The notes beneath the pieces are model-generated. The model was not told where the DNA came from and did not search any database. It saw only the letters and a program-made list of their open reading frames with translations. The position numbers were made by a program, and so were the translations under genes. DNA of 64,000 bases from Bacillota bacterium (GTDB lineage Bacteria; Bacillota; Clostridia; Christensenellales; SZUA-584), in the NCBI GenBank assembly GCA_023412005.1, contig JAEYOE010000012.1, forward strand, positions 124,001-188,000, read 5' to 3'. Below are positions 37,325-45,444 of the stretch, piece by piece. Position 1 is the stretch's first letter; each line of letters begins with the position of its first letter.

Positions 37325-38272
37325 ATGAAACACGTTAGATATTTAGCCGAAAATCAAACAGATTTGTATCGTGCGATTATGAACAATGAGTACATGCATG
37401 TGTATTTCAAGGATAGGGAGTCGCGATTTATTGATGCGAGCCTTGCGCAGATACACGGCCTTGGATGCAGTTCGGTTGATGAAATCATCGGCAAAACGGA
37501 CATTGATTTCTTTTCCGAAGAATTTGCGTTGGAAGCCAGGCGGGATGAAATGCGGGTTATGGAAACAGGTGTGCCGATGCTCAATAAAGTCGAGCGGTTA
37601 TTTTGGCTGACCGGAGAAACTTCATGGATGCAGGTTAACAAATATCCGCTTTATGATGGTAACGGCAATGTTGTGGGCACATGGGGCACATCGTTTAACG
37701 TGACGGCGATAACCGATGAGAAGCGCCGTCTCGAAGAAGCGAACACAGAACTCGAATACGTTGGGAATTTCTATAAGCGGCAATGTGTCATCGACGATAT
37801 GACGGAATTGTACAATCGCCGCAAGTTCTTTGAAGAAGTAAAAAATGAATTCGATATGATGAAAACAAACGCTGAAAGCAGAGAGTTTTGCATCGCTTTT
37901 TTGGATATTGATAATTTTAAACTGATCAATGACCATTTCGGGCATCAGTTTGGTGATTTTATTATCAGTGAAACGGCCGCGATCATACGCGCCAATATCC
38001 GCCCCGAAGACATCGGTTTTCGATTCGGCGGGGACGAATTCTTGATTATACTGAAAAAGACGAACAAAGAAGAATCGCTGCTTATTCTTGAGAGAATCAG
38101 CAAAGCTTTGAGGTCAACGAGCTTTACCATGCAGGGAGTCAGCACCAAAATCACTATTAGCGGCGGAATCGCTTCTTCTTTGGAGGCGAATGGGATTGAT
38201 GATTTGATTCATTCTGCCGATTTGCGCATGTACAGGGCCAAGGAAAAGGGCAAAAACAGAATTGTAATATAA
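37325..38272 (+). CDS. PAS domain diguanylate cyclase
   Basis: A 315-residue soluble protein. The N-terminal PAS domain (about 18-130) has YFKDRESRFIDASLAQ, GKTDIDFFSEEFALEARRDE and the closing NKYPLYDGNGNVVGTWGTSFNVT (in part), followed by a coiled linker EEANTELEYVG. The GGDEF domain (about 155-315) has IAFLDIDNFKLINDHFGH and the active site FRFGGDEFLIIL, with RPED five residues before, an intact inhibitory site. It should make cyclic di-GMP on a signal sensed by the PAS domain. No membrane segment is present, unlike the enzyme at 30833. The ATG at 37325 has a weak ribosome binding site. Confidence 0.92.
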   Translation: MKHVRYLAENQTDLYRAIMNNEYMHVYFKDRESRFIDASLAQIHGLGCSSVDEIIGKTDIDFFSEEFALEARRDEMRVMETGVPMLNKVERLFWLTGETSWMQVNKYPLYDGNGNVVGTWGTSFNVTAITDEKRRLEEANTELEYVGNFYKRQCVIDDMTELYNRRKFFEEVKNEFDMMKTNAESREFCIAFLDIDNFKLINDHFGHQFGDFIISETAAIIRANIRPEDIGFRFGGDEFLIILKKTNKEESLLILERISKALRSTSFTMQGVSTKITISGGIASSLEANGIDDLIHSADLRMYRAKEKGKNRIVI

Positions 38273-38277
38273 GCGGA

Positions 38278-38303
38278 CGCCGCCCTCGGGTGGTGTTTTT
38301 TTT
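38278..38303 (+). terminator. Terminator of the PAS-GGDEF gene
   Basis: CGCCGCCC and GGGTGGTG pair (two G-T pairs) over TC and lead into nine T residues. Confidence 0.85.
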
Positions 38304-38397
38304 ATCAAGAATACGCCCGGGCGCCAAAAGGCTTTCGTTAGAAGATAGTGCGAAGCACCGGATGAGTGTCAAAAAAACTGTCAAAACGAACACCTCA

Positions 38398-38443
38398 TCA
38401 GTCGCCTGCCGGCGACAGCTTCTCCTTTTTGAGAAGCCCAGGC
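38398..38443. repeat. CAGTCGCC...GGCGAC palindromic repeat
   Basis: GTCGCC and GGCGAC pair over TGCC, and CTTCTC and GAGAAG pair over CTTTTT, giving two neighbouring hairpins. A partial copy of the second lies at 38731-38757. Confidence 0.55.
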
Positions 38444-38462
38444 TGTCAAAAAAGTTACTTAT

Positions 38463-38562
38463 GTCATTCCATTGGAGCGTAAGCGATCAACTACGGAGTG
38501 GAAAGGAAACCCCCTCTACAAAGCGCTTTTCATGAGATTCCTCGACAGGCTCGGAATCATCA
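38463..38562. repeat. Interspersed GTCATTCC repeat, copy 3 (divergent)
   Basis: It starts GTCATTCCATTGGAGCGTAAGCGA and ends GACAGGCTCGGAATCAT (both shown in part). The end matches the inner end of the copy at 29127 (GACAGGCTTGGAATGAC). Confidence 0.5.
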
Positions 38563-38603
38563 TGCGCTTGTGCACCACAATAAACGAAAAAGTTACGGTA
38601 GAG

Positions 38604-38677
38604 GTCATTCTGAACGAGTGTAGCGAAGTGAAGAATCTGTCTCAACAGATCCTTCGTCGCTCGCTCCTCAGGATGAC
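38604..38677. repeat. Interspersed GTCAT...ATGAC palindromic repeat, copy 4
   Basis: A 74-base element with ends GTCATTCTGAAC and CTCCTCAGGATGAC. The GTAGCGAAGTGAAGAATCTG block is the same kind as in the copy at 7430. Confidence 0.65.
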
Positions 38678-38838
38678 CGAAATTAGTGACTTTCCATAAC
38701 AATGACAAAACAGGGTTTATTAACAATCTCTGAGCTTCTCCTTTTGGAGAGGCCTTAAGGAATACTCATTGCAGCAAATCACTTCATTTTACTATTATTA
38801 CTTACATGATTGACTTATCATTGTTTTCCAAACTTGGC

Positions 38839-38867
38839 TTGCGGTGCAAATAAAACAATTGTATAAT
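38839..38867 (+). promoter_or_regulatory. Sigma-A type promoter of the gcv operon
   Basis: TTGCGG (38839-38844) and TATAAT (38862-38867) are 17 bases apart. The leader to gcvT is about 65 bases, too short for the common tandem glycine riboswitch, and no such motif was seen. Confidence 0.7.
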
Positions 38868-38940
38868 TTTATCGGGATTGTCCGCAAGGACGGGTCAATG
38901 ATTTTGCATGTCCTCAAGCAACAATGAAAAGGAACAGACG

Positions 38941-40014
38941 ATGGAAAAACGCACAGCTTTGTACGACAGACATTTAGCGGCAGGGGGGAAAATGGTGCCG
39001 TTCGCGGGGTATCTGCTGCCGGTGCAGTATCAGAGCGGCATACGCGCCGAGCATGAAAATGTACGCACACGCGCCGGGTTGTTTGATGTATCGCATATGG
39101 GAGAATTCATTCTTAAAGGCAAAGACGCACTGGCCAATCTCAATTATCTGCTGACCAACGATTATACGGATCTGAAAACGGGATACGCGCGGTACAGCCC
39201 GATGTGCGATGAAAACGGCGGTACGGTGGATGATATCATCGTCTATAAATTTGCTGACGATGAGTATTTGGCTGTGGTTAACGCGGCAAATAAGGATAAA
39301 GATTTCGAATGGATGACATCACATATAACGGGAGATGCAAAGCTCAGCGATATATCGGAGGATATGTCTCAAATCGCATTGCAGGGGCCGGATGCCGCTG
39401 CCATTATGGCAAAGCTGGCAAACCCAGAGTCCATTCCGCAAAAGTACTATACATTTGTAAAAAACGCGTCTGTCGGCGCTGTGACGTGCCTCGTTTCCAA
39501 AACCGGCTATACAGGCGAGGCGGGCTACGAGATATACTGTCAAAACGACGATGCTCCGGCGCTGTGGGATATGATTTTGCAGGCGGGCGAGGCGTTTGGC
39601 GTGATGCCCTGCGGCCTTGGCGCACGGGACACGCTGCGCCTGGAAGCTGCCATGCCGCTATATGGCCATGAACTGAGCGCGGATATCTCACCGGCTGAGG
39701 CGGGGCTGCAGCCGTTTATAAAGCAAGACAAACCGGATTTTATCGGCAAACAGGCGCTTATGAAGCCGCGCTTAAGAAAGCGAATCGGCCTTAAGCTGAC
39801 CGAGCGCGGTATCGCGCGCGAAGGCGCGACGATTTTGCTGGACGATGAAGAGATTGGGTTTGTCACATCGGGCACACTCTCACCTACACTGGGTGAAGCG
39901 ATTGCGATGGCGCTTGTTCCTGCCAATTTTGAGGAGCAAAGGCTTACCGTGGCAGTGCGCGCGAATCGGATCGGCGCAGAGGTGGCCGCGCTTCCTTTCT
40001 ATAAAAAGAAATAA
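38941..40014 (+). CDS. gcvT: Glycine cleavage system T protein (aminomethyltransferase)
   Basis: A 357-residue cytoplasmic enzyme that releases ammonia from the aminomethyl group on GcvH and passes the carbon to tetrahydrofolate. Motifs: FAGYLLPVQYQSGIRAEHENV, the FDVSHMGEF block, and QGPDAA; then GYTGEAGYEIYC, ARDTLRLEAAMPLYGHEL with the catalytic aspartate region and the C-terminal barrel domain. ATG 38941 follows AAAGGAACAGACG and fits the usual N-terminus; the eleven codons upstream in frame are not needed. It is the first gene of gcvT-H-PA-PB. Confidence 0.96.
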   Translation: MEKRTALYDRHLAAGGKMVPFAGYLLPVQYQSGIRAEHENVRTRAGLFDVSHMGEFILKGKDALANLNYLLTNDYTDLKTGYARYSPMCDENGGTVDDIIVYKFADDEYLAVVNAANKDKDFEWMTSHITGDAKLSDISEDMSQIALQGPDAAAIMAKLANPESIPQKYYTFVKNASVGAVTCLVSKTGYTGEAGYEIYCQNDDAPALWDMILQAGEAFGVMPCGLGARDTLRLEAAMPLYGHELSADISPAEAGLQPFIKQDKPDFIGKQALMKPRLRKRIGLKLTERGIAREGATILLDDEEIGFVTSGTLSPTLGEAIAMALVPANFEEQRLTVAVRANRIGAEVAALPFYKKK

Positions 40015-40033
40015 ATTTTTCAGGAGGAAAGAT

Positions 40034-40411
40034 ATGAATATACCGAATGAGCTGCAGTATACGAAGACACATGAATGGGTAAAGATGCAGGATGACGGCA
40101 CACTTCTCATCGGCATCACGGAGCATGCGCAGGAGCAAATGGGAGATATCGTTTTTGTGGATTTACCGATCGAGGGCGACACATTTGCCCAAGGGGAGGA
40201 GATGGCCGTTCTGGAAACGCAAAAGGCGGCTTCGGAGGTTTACGCGCCGGTGTCCGGAGAAGTGACCGCGGTTAATGAGGCGGCAGCCGAGAAGCCCGAG
40301 ATGATCAACGACGATTGCTACAACGCGTGGTTGGTGGCGCTGCAGGGAGAGGCAAAGGGGCTGATGTCTGCCGCGCAGTACAAAGAATTCTTAAAGAGCG
40401 AGGAACACTGA
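40034..40411 (+). CDS. gcvH: Glycine cleavage system H protein
   Basis: A 125-residue lipoyl carrier of the glycine cleavage system. The lipoylated lysine is Lys64 in LETQKAASEVYAPVSGE. The typical start YTKTHEWVK and end MSAAQYKEFLKSE are present. The start is ATG 40034, preceded by CAGGAGGAAAG; the frame continues for 63 codons upstream but that part overlaps gcvT. It carries the aminomethyl group between GcvP and GcvT. It lies 19 bases after gcvT and 2 bases before gcvPA. Confidence 0.96.
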   Translation: MNIPNELQYTKTHEWVKMQDDGTLLIGITEHAQEQMGDIVFVDLPIEGDTFAQGEEMAVLETQKAASEVYAPVSGEVTAVNEAAAEKPEMINDDCYNAWLVALQGEAKGLMSAAQYKEFLKSEEH

Positions 40412-40413
40412 GC

Positions 40414-41727
40414 ATGAACTACGTCCCCGCCACATCGGGTGAAACCTTAAGCTTGCTGCATGCTTTGGGGCTTGACTCAACGCGTGAGCTGTATAAGGAT
40501 ATACCGGACGAACTGCTGCTGCGTGAGCCGCCGGATATCGGACCGGCGCTGAGCGAGCTGGAACTGACGCGCGAAATGCGGCGCATTGCGGGCAAAAACA
40601 AGGTTTATGACGATGTGTTTACAGGAGCAGGTGCTTACCGGCATTTTATTCCCGCCGCAGTTGATGCGCTTGCGGGGCGAGAGGAATTTGTAACGTCTTA
40701 TACGCCTTATCAGGCCGAGATGAGCCAGGGCATATTGCAAAGCATATTCGAATATCAGACGATGATCTGTGAGCTGACGGGTATGGACGCTGCGAATGCA
40801 TCGGTTTACGATGGCGCGACGGCAGCGGCCGAAGGCTGCCTGATGACGAGAGAGAGAAACCGCAGCAAGGTGCTTGTTTGCGGAAGCATCGCCCCGCAGG
40901 TGAAGCAGACGGTGCAAACATACCTGATACCGATGGGAATGGAGATTGATACCATCGGCACGAGCGACGGGGCGGTGGAGATGGCCGAGCTTGAGGCCAA
41001 GCTGGATGAGCGCACGGCGGCTGTTCTTGTAGCCTCGCCTAATTATTTCGGCATTATCGAAGATATAAAAACCATGGCGGATAAGGCGCATGCCGCGGGC
41101 GCAAAGCTGGTGGCATCGGTGAACCCGATTGCCTGCGGATTGCTGAAGAGCCCAAGGTGCCTCGGGGCGGACATCGCGGTGGGCGAAGGGCAGCCGCTTG
41201 GGCTGCCGCTCGCATTTGGCGGGCCGTATTTGGGATTCATGGCGTGTACGGAAAAGCTGCTGCGAAAGCTGCCGGGCCGTATTGTCGGGCAGACGCAGGA
41301 TGCTGCCGGACGGCGCGCATTTGTGCTGACATTGCAGGCACGCGAGCAGCATATCCGCCGCGAGAAGGCGGGCAGCAACATATGCTCTAACCAGGCGTGG
41401 TGCGCTTTGCGCAGCGCGATCTACATGAGCCTGATGGGGCCGCAGGGCCTAAACGACGTGGCAGAGCAGTGCTATGCTAACGCCCACTATCTATGTGAAT
41501 CACTTGAAAGAATCGGGTATAAGCGTGTCTATCACAAAGAATTCTTCCACGAGTTTGTGACTAACTGTCCGGAGGACTTTTCTCTAATACAATCTCGGCT
41601 TGACCGCGAAGGAATACTTGGCGGGCTGCCGCTGAGTGACGGCACGGTGCTGTGGTGCGCGACAGAGCTGACCGGCAAAACGCAGATCGACAGATTGATC
41701 GGTGTGATGGGGGAGGCTGGCGAATGA
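40414..41727 (+). CDS. gcvPA: Glycine dehydrogenase (decarboxylating) subunit 1
   Basis: A 437-residue PLP-fold subunit that, with GcvPB, decarboxylates glycine and transfers the aminomethyl group to GcvH. It has the start NYVPATSGETLSLLHALGLDS, the GAGAYRHFIPAAVDAL block, QTMICELTGMDAANASVYDGATA, and the C-terminal KAGSNICSNQAWCALRS. It has no PLP lysine itself. ATG 40414 follows the gcvH stop after two bases, and its last bases overlap the gcvPB start in ATGA. Confidence 0.96.
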   Translation: MNYVPATSGETLSLLHALGLDSTRELYKDIPDELLLREPPDIGPALSELELTREMRRIAGKNKVYDDVFTGAGAYRHFIPAAVDALAGREEFVTSYTPYQAEMSQGILQSIFEYQTMICELTGMDAANASVYDGATAAAEGCLMTRERNRSKVLVCGSIAPQVKQTVQTYLIPMGMEIDTIGTSDGAVEMAELEAKLDERTAAVLVASPNYFGIIEDIKTMADKAHAAGAKLVASVNPIACGLLKSPRCLGADIAVGEGQPLGLPLAFGGPYLGFMACTEKLLRKLPGRIVGQTQDAAGRRAFVLTLQAREQHIRREKAGSNICSNQAWCALRSAIYMSLMGPQGLNDVAEQCYANAHYLCESLERIGYKRVYHKEFFHEFVTNCPEDFSLIQSRLDREGILGGLPLSDGTVLWCATELTGKTQIDRLIGVMGEAGE

Positions 41728-43184
41728 CGCAGGTAATGCAGCTGTTGTTTGAGAAAAGCAAAGAAGGACGGCGCGCGGTGTGTTTGCCCCAAAATGAGCT
41801 GACCGGCCGGTATGCGCCAAAGCCGGATATGCAACGGGACTCTCTCCCGCGTTTGCCCGAGCTTAGCGAAGTGAATGTGGTGCGCCATTATACGGCGCTA
41901 TCCAAGCGCGCCTACGGTGTGGACGACGGATTCTATCCGCTCGGTTCCTGCACGATGAAGTATAACCCCAAAGTGAACGAAGCGGTGGCGGCGTGGCGCG
42001 AGTTTACGGATGTTCACCCGCTTCAGCCAAGCGAAACTGCGCAAGGGTGCCTTGATGTGCTGTACCGGATGCAGGCGATGCTCAGCGAAATTGCGGGGAT
42101 GGACGCAACAACAATGCAGCCCGCGGCGGGGGCGCACGGCGAATGGACGGGGCTGCTGCTGATACGCGCCTATCATTTGGATCGCGGTGACAGCCAACGC
42201 ACCAAGGTGATTGTGCCCGATTCGGCGCACGGCACCAACCCGGCCAGTGCGGCGCTCTGTGGCTTTGATGTGATCAGCGTGGCGTCTGACCCAGACGGAT
42301 ACCTTGATGTTGCGGCGTTGGAAGACATGATGGATGAGACGGTGGCGGCGCTGATGCTGACCAACCCCAGCACGCTTGGCAAGTTTGAGAAGAACATCTC
42401 TGTGATATCTAAGATTGTACACGGCAAGGGCGGGCTGCTGTATTACGACGGCGCGAACATGAATGCCATCATCGGTACAGCAAGGCCGGGAGACATGGGC
42501 TTTGATGTGGTGCATTGGAATTTGCACAAGACGCTGGGTACACCGCATGGCGGCGGCGGCCCGGGCAGCGGCCCTGTCGGGTGCAAAGCTCATTTAAAAA
42601 AATACTTGCCGGTTCCCGTTGTTGAAGAGGAAAACGGCAGCTACAGACTGACCGAGGACAGGCCGGACAGCATCGGCCGCGTGAAGTCGTTTTATGGCAA
42701 TTTTCTGGTGACCGTTAAAGCCATGTGTTATCTGCTGGCGCTCGGCAGCGAGGGCATTCGCAAGGTCAGCGAACACGCGGTGCTGAACGCGAATTATATG
42801 CTTAAAAGTCTGCAAAAGTATTCGCTGCTTCGCTATGGCTCGCCCTGCATGCATGAGTTCGTGATGGATTTAAGTGCGCTGAAGCAGTGCACCGGCGTTT
42901 CCGCGCTGGATGTGGCCAAGGCGCTGATTGACAAGGGGATTCACCCGCCGACGATGTATTTCCCGCTGATTGTGCATGAGGCGCTGATGATAGAACCGAC
43001 CGAGACCGAATCGGTTGAGACGCTGGACGCGGCGATTGCGATGATTGAGGACGTGATCGCGCAAGCGCAAACCGAGCCGGAGGCGCTAAAAAACGCGCCG
43101 GTGACAACGCCGGTTGGGCGGCCGGACGAGGTGGCGGCGGCACGCAGGCCGGTGCTAAGGTATTTATTTGACAGTGAAGAATAA
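41724..43184 (+). CDS. gcvPB: Glycine dehydrogenase (decarboxylating) subunit 2
   Basis: The 486-residue PLP-binding subunit of the split P-protein. Lys269 in HWNLHKTLGTPHGGGGPGSGP holds the PLP. Other blocks are PLGSCTMKYNPKVNE, QPAAGAHGEWTGLL, PDSAHGTNPASAA and the C-terminal HEALMIEPTETES. It overlaps gcvPA by four bases. The operon ends here with a terminator; the L-protein (dihydrolipoyl dehydrogenase) and lipoate attachment genes are not in the window. Confidence 0.96.
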   Translation: MTQVMQLLFEKSKEGRRAVCLPQNELTGRYAPKPDMQRDSLPRLPELSEVNVVRHYTALSKRAYGVDDGFYPLGSCTMKYNPKVNEAVAAWREFTDVHPLQPSETAQGCLDVLYRMQAMLSEIAGMDATTMQPAAGAHGEWTGLLLIRAYHLDRGDSQRTKVIVPDSAHGTNPASAALCGFDVISVASDPDGYLDVAALEDMMDETVAALMLTNPSTLGKFEKNISVISKIVHGKGGLLYYDGANMNAIIGTARPGDMGFDVVHWNLHKTLGTPHGGGGPGSGPVGCKAHLKKYLPVPVVEEENGSYRLTEDRPDSIGRVKSFYGNFLVTVKAMCYLLALGSEGIRKVSEHAVLNANYMLKSLQKYSLLRYGSPCMHEFVMDLSALKQCTGVSALDVAKALIDKGIHPPTMYFPLIVHEALMIEPTETESVETLDAAIAMIEDVIAQAQTEPEALKNAPVTTPVGRPDEVAAARRPVLRYLFDSEE

Positions 43185-43203
43185 GACAATTTAAACACAA
43201 ACC

Positions 43204-43230
43204 AAAAGAGCTCTGATTGGGGCTCTTTTT
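43204..43230 (+). terminator. Terminator of the gcv operon
   Basis: AAAAGAGC and GCTCTTTTT pair over a CTCTGATTGGG-type loop, 20 bases past the gcvPB stop. Confidence 0.8.
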
Positions 43231-43308
43231 AAAATGACCCAAAACAGCACCAGAAGCGCTCATTTTGAATAGAGTAAAATGAATAAAGCGAAAGGTGAGT
43301 GCTTTTAT

Positions 43309-44013
43309 ATGAACTATAATCAAAGACAAAATATGCCGTTGACACCGCCTGCCGTGGTGGACGCAACGGTGACTATAGCGCCGCCCGGCCTTGGCAACAT
43401 GGCACCCGATTTTACGGCGATGACAACCCACGGTGTGAAAAGCATATCTGAGTACCGCGGCAAGTGGGTGATATTGTTCAGCCATCCGGGCGATTTCACG
43501 CCTGTGTGTACCACGGAGTTCATCGCGTTCGCGCAGCGTTATCAGGATTTTAAGGACAGAAACACTGAACTGCTCGGACTCTCGATCGACTCGAATCCTT
43601 CACATATCGCATGGATACTCAACATATACCAAAACACGGGGATCGAGATTCCGTTCCCGGTGATTGCGGACAGGGACATGGCGATATCCAAAATGTATGG
43701 CATGATTCAGACGGGCGTGAGCGGCACCGAAACGGTGCGAAATGTGTTCTACATCGACCCGAACGGCATCATCCGCGCCAAGTTGATTTACCCGTTGACC
43801 AACGGACGCAACATCGGAGAAATACTGCGCTTACTGGACGCGCTTCAGACGACAGACCGCGATAAGGTTGCAACGCCTGCGAACTGGCGGCCCGGTTTCC
43901 CAACGATTATCCCGTCACCGCAGACGGTGGAGGGCGCAATGCAGCGGCTCGATTCGGGCGACAACTGCATGGATTGGTATCTGTGCTACAATCAGCCGAA
44001 GGAATTGACATAG
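43309..44013 (+). CDS. Peroxiredoxin, Prx6/archaeal-type, complete copy
   Basis: A 234-residue thiol peroxidase that reduces H2O2 and organic peroxides in the cytoplasm. The peroxidatic cysteine is Cys67 in DFTPVCTTEFIAF. The C-terminal DNCMDWYLCYN carries Cys220 and Cys226, the CxDWxxC pair known from the three-cysteine peroxiredoxins of archaea such as the Aeropyrum enzyme. ATG 43309, about 10 bases after AAAGGTGAG, is preferred over ATG 43279. The last 515 coding bases and the terminator recur at 61320-61908. It is monocistronic. Confidence 0.93.
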   Translation: MNYNQRQNMPLTPPAVVDATVTIAPPGLGNMAPDFTAMTTHGVKSISEYRGKWVILFSHPGDFTPVCTTEFIAFAQRYQDFKDRNTELLGLSIDSNPSHIAWILNIYQNTGIEIPFPVIADRDMAISKMYGMIQTGVSGTETVRNVFYIDPNGIIRAKLIYPLTNGRNIGEILRLLDALQTTDRDKVATPANWRPGFPTIIPSPQTVEGAMQRLDSGDNCMDWYLCYNQPKELT

Positions 44014-44085
44014 GGGGAATTAGGAAGCGCTGGATGGGAGTCCGGCGCTTTTGTGATACCCTCGATTATTTTGATGTTATCATTA
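43498..44085 (+). repeat. Left direct repeat of the island (3' part of the peroxiredoxin gene)
   Basis: 588 bases homologous to 61320-61908 in the same orientation. Homology starts at the codon before CTPVC (ACGCCTGT) and ends at GTTATCATTA, about 70 bases past the stop. By eye about nine bases in ten agree, and most differences in the coding part are silent. Confidence 0.9.
44024..44053 (+). terminator. Terminator of the complete peroxiredoxin gene
   Basis: AAGCGC and GCGCTT pair over a 15-base loop and are followed by TT. The same hairpin is found after the headless copy at 61847-61873. Confidence 0.6.
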
Positions 44086-44332
44086 GTCCATCTCCTTTCG
44101 GATTCTCAAATATTGTTGCGTCATCTTTGAGCAGTATAATATCGAGCTTGCCGCGGCGGATATCATCTATCATGCGGTTGTAGTTCTGACGGTCAAAGAA
44201 CGCGAGACTTTTATCAACGGTGTACCCGCTTGTTTGCGCGTCAATATATTAAGCATCCTCGGCGATGACGTAGCCGTATCTCTCCACATAGTCTAGGATG
44301 ACCTTGCGCTGATTCAAAAAATCGCCGAATTC
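44079..44332 (-). pseudogene. Serine recombinase (resolvase) N-terminal remnant
   Basis: On the minus strand the frame reads FLNQRKVILDYVERYGYVIAE, then a TAA stop (44251-44249), then YIDAQTSGYTVDKS, FFDRQNYNRMIDDIRRGKLD and IILLKDDATIFENPKGDG. This follows the N-terminal catalytic domain of large serine recombinases (NQR..I..Y....GY.I...YIDDGxSG...DR..F..MI.DI..GK.D.II.KD.SR.GRN). The SR-x-GRN segment is replaced by DATIFENP, the domain start with the catalytic serine is missing, and no C-terminal part is found. It cannot be active. It abuts the end of the left direct repeat. Confidence 0.7.
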
Positions 44333-44350
44333 TAGCTTATGCCTCTATTT

Positions 44351-44373
44351 TTCCAAGGAAAACTTATGGTTCC
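44351..44373 (+). repeat. AAAACTTATGGTTCC repeat, isolated copy
   Basis: TTCCAAGGAAAACTTATGGTTCC (core 15 bases) recurs, with small changes, four more times at 45001-45152, all in the same orientation. Confidence 0.7.
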
Positions 44374-44375
44374 CC

Positions 44376-44399
44376 AAAAATCTCCCGCGGGAGATTTTT
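44376..44399. terminator. Symmetric hairpin at the end of the TniQ-like remnant
   Basis: AAAAATCTCCCG and CGGGAGATTTTT form a perfect 12-bp palindrome able to terminate on both strands. It lies 20 bases past the stop of the minus-strand remnant. Confidence 0.65.
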
Positions 44400-44420
44400 A
44401 TTACCATTATTTAACTTGTT

Positions 44421-44970
44421 CTATACTGTTGTGTTGTTGGGATATACAAGGCTCTTCCACAATTCATTATAAGTCTTGTCTCTTAGGTTTATAGGAGTGG
44501 GCAATAATTGTTCTATATTTCTTCTACTGGGAACTACACCAGCATTAATAGCTGCCATTACTGCCTTTCGGACTTTATCACATCCATTTTTTATGCGCTC
44601 AGTTTTTTTGCTTGTATATACAAAGCATTCTTCTTGGATATTTCTTTGCACAAGAGTGGAAAGTGCTTATATAGGACCCCTCTATCAATGTTCAGTTCTC
44701 GCTACTTCTTGAACTGACGACGTTGTTGAATAATTGTTGATTTTGTCAACCAAGGAGTTCTCAACATAAGTCCAGTCAATTTTTCTTCTGGTCATTTTAG
44801 ATTTTGACGGTAGGTTTTCTGGCCGATTAAAACTCATATTAAATTGAGAATCTATCAACCGATAAAATGTTTACCCCCATCTGATAGCATATTCTTAGCA
44901 TCTGATTAAGTGAGGGCCTATGTGTGCCGTTATGCCATTCGCTTAGTGCTGATTTGCTTAATATATCGAG
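44421..44970 (-). pseudogene. Frameshifted TniQ/TnsD-like transposon protein remnant
   Basis: Minus-strand translation starts near 44970 with ILSKSALSEWHNGTHRPSLNQ and then MLRICYQMGVNIL, broken by two stops near 44870-44860. It resumes in another frame with NRPENLPSKSKMTRRKIDW and SVQEVARTLNIDRGVLYKHF (this needs a one-base change near 44690), then LLCKEISKK, and ends ERIKNGCDKVRKAVMAAINAG, VVPSRRNIEQLLPTP, NLRDKTYNELWKSLV before TAG 44421. The ladder HTH - LYKHFP-LC-I - PS-R-x-IE-LLP - LW resembles the C-terminal half of TniQ-type target-site proteins in Tn7-like elements. At least two frameshifts and two stops make it a pseudogene. The family assignment is from memory and is moderate. Confidence 0.5.
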
Positions 44971-45000
44971 ACAGAGTACTTAATCCCCCCACAGTTGTTT

Positions 45001-45152
45001 TTCCAATGAAAACTTATGGTTCCGCAAATCATTCCATGAAAACTTATGGTTCTATAATAGTTATTTTTTTGAATAAAGCATGTATCTAAAATCCTTAAAA
45101 TAAAGGGTTCATGGAAAACTTATGATTCTATAATTTGAAATCTTATGGTTCC
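45001..45152 (+). repeat. Cluster of four AAAACTTATGGTTCC repeats
   Basis: Copies at 45001-45023, 45032-45053, 45109-45130 and a partial one at 45135-45152 share CCATGAAAACTTATGGTTC with few changes. Spacing is irregular (about 31, 77 and 26 bases). Clustered short direct repeats of this size next to a transposition-like gene resemble the multiple transposase-binding sites at Tn7-like or IS21-like element ends. Spacing and number do not fit CRISPR. Confidence 0.65.
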
Positions 45153-45210
45153 TGCAACACGGGGTTTTTCATACCCGCAAAAGTATCAATTTATATACTA
45201 CATAAAAGTA

Positions 45211-45237
45211 AAAACAGCCTACCTTTCGAGGCTATTT
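45211..45237 (-). terminator. Weak terminator downstream of the ROK gene
   Basis: On the minus strand TAGCCT and AGGCTG pair over CGAAAGGT and run into TTTTTA. It lies about 210 bases beyond the ROK stop. Confidence 0.4.
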
Positions 45238-45444
45238 TTGAGCGTCTGATAACGAGGTAAATAACCGCTGTCAGGAGGCTTTATACTACATTGTGAATAG
45301 GCCTGTATAGCGGTGCTGGAGGAATATCCAAGGCTAACTGAAAAAAGTAATTCATATTCATGGCCAGGGGTGCGAATGAAAGTAATTCCGCCATTGACAC
45401 TTGCGAGCGTAAAGGGCAGCCTTTAAGGCTTAATTAGGAAAACA

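Larger units (their letters stand above)
38304..38838. other. Repeat-rich intergenic region without genes
   Basis: About 530 bases with no supported gene, filled by several repeats. At 38398-38443 is CAGTCGCCTGCCGGCGACAG with a long near-palindrome followed by TTCTCCTTTTTGAGAAG; at 38731-38757 the CTTCTCC-TTTTGGAGAGGCC part recurs. At 38463-38562 and 38604-38677 are two GTCATTC elements. Confidence 0.6.

Noticed and set aside
38868..38940. Glycine riboswitch before gcvT
   Set aside because: The leader is about 65 bases and contains neither of the two aptamer cores; only a small GTCC/GGAC hairpin is seen.
44351..45152. CRISPR array
   Set aside because: The five repeats are unevenly spaced, diverge from each other and have no cas genes nearby.
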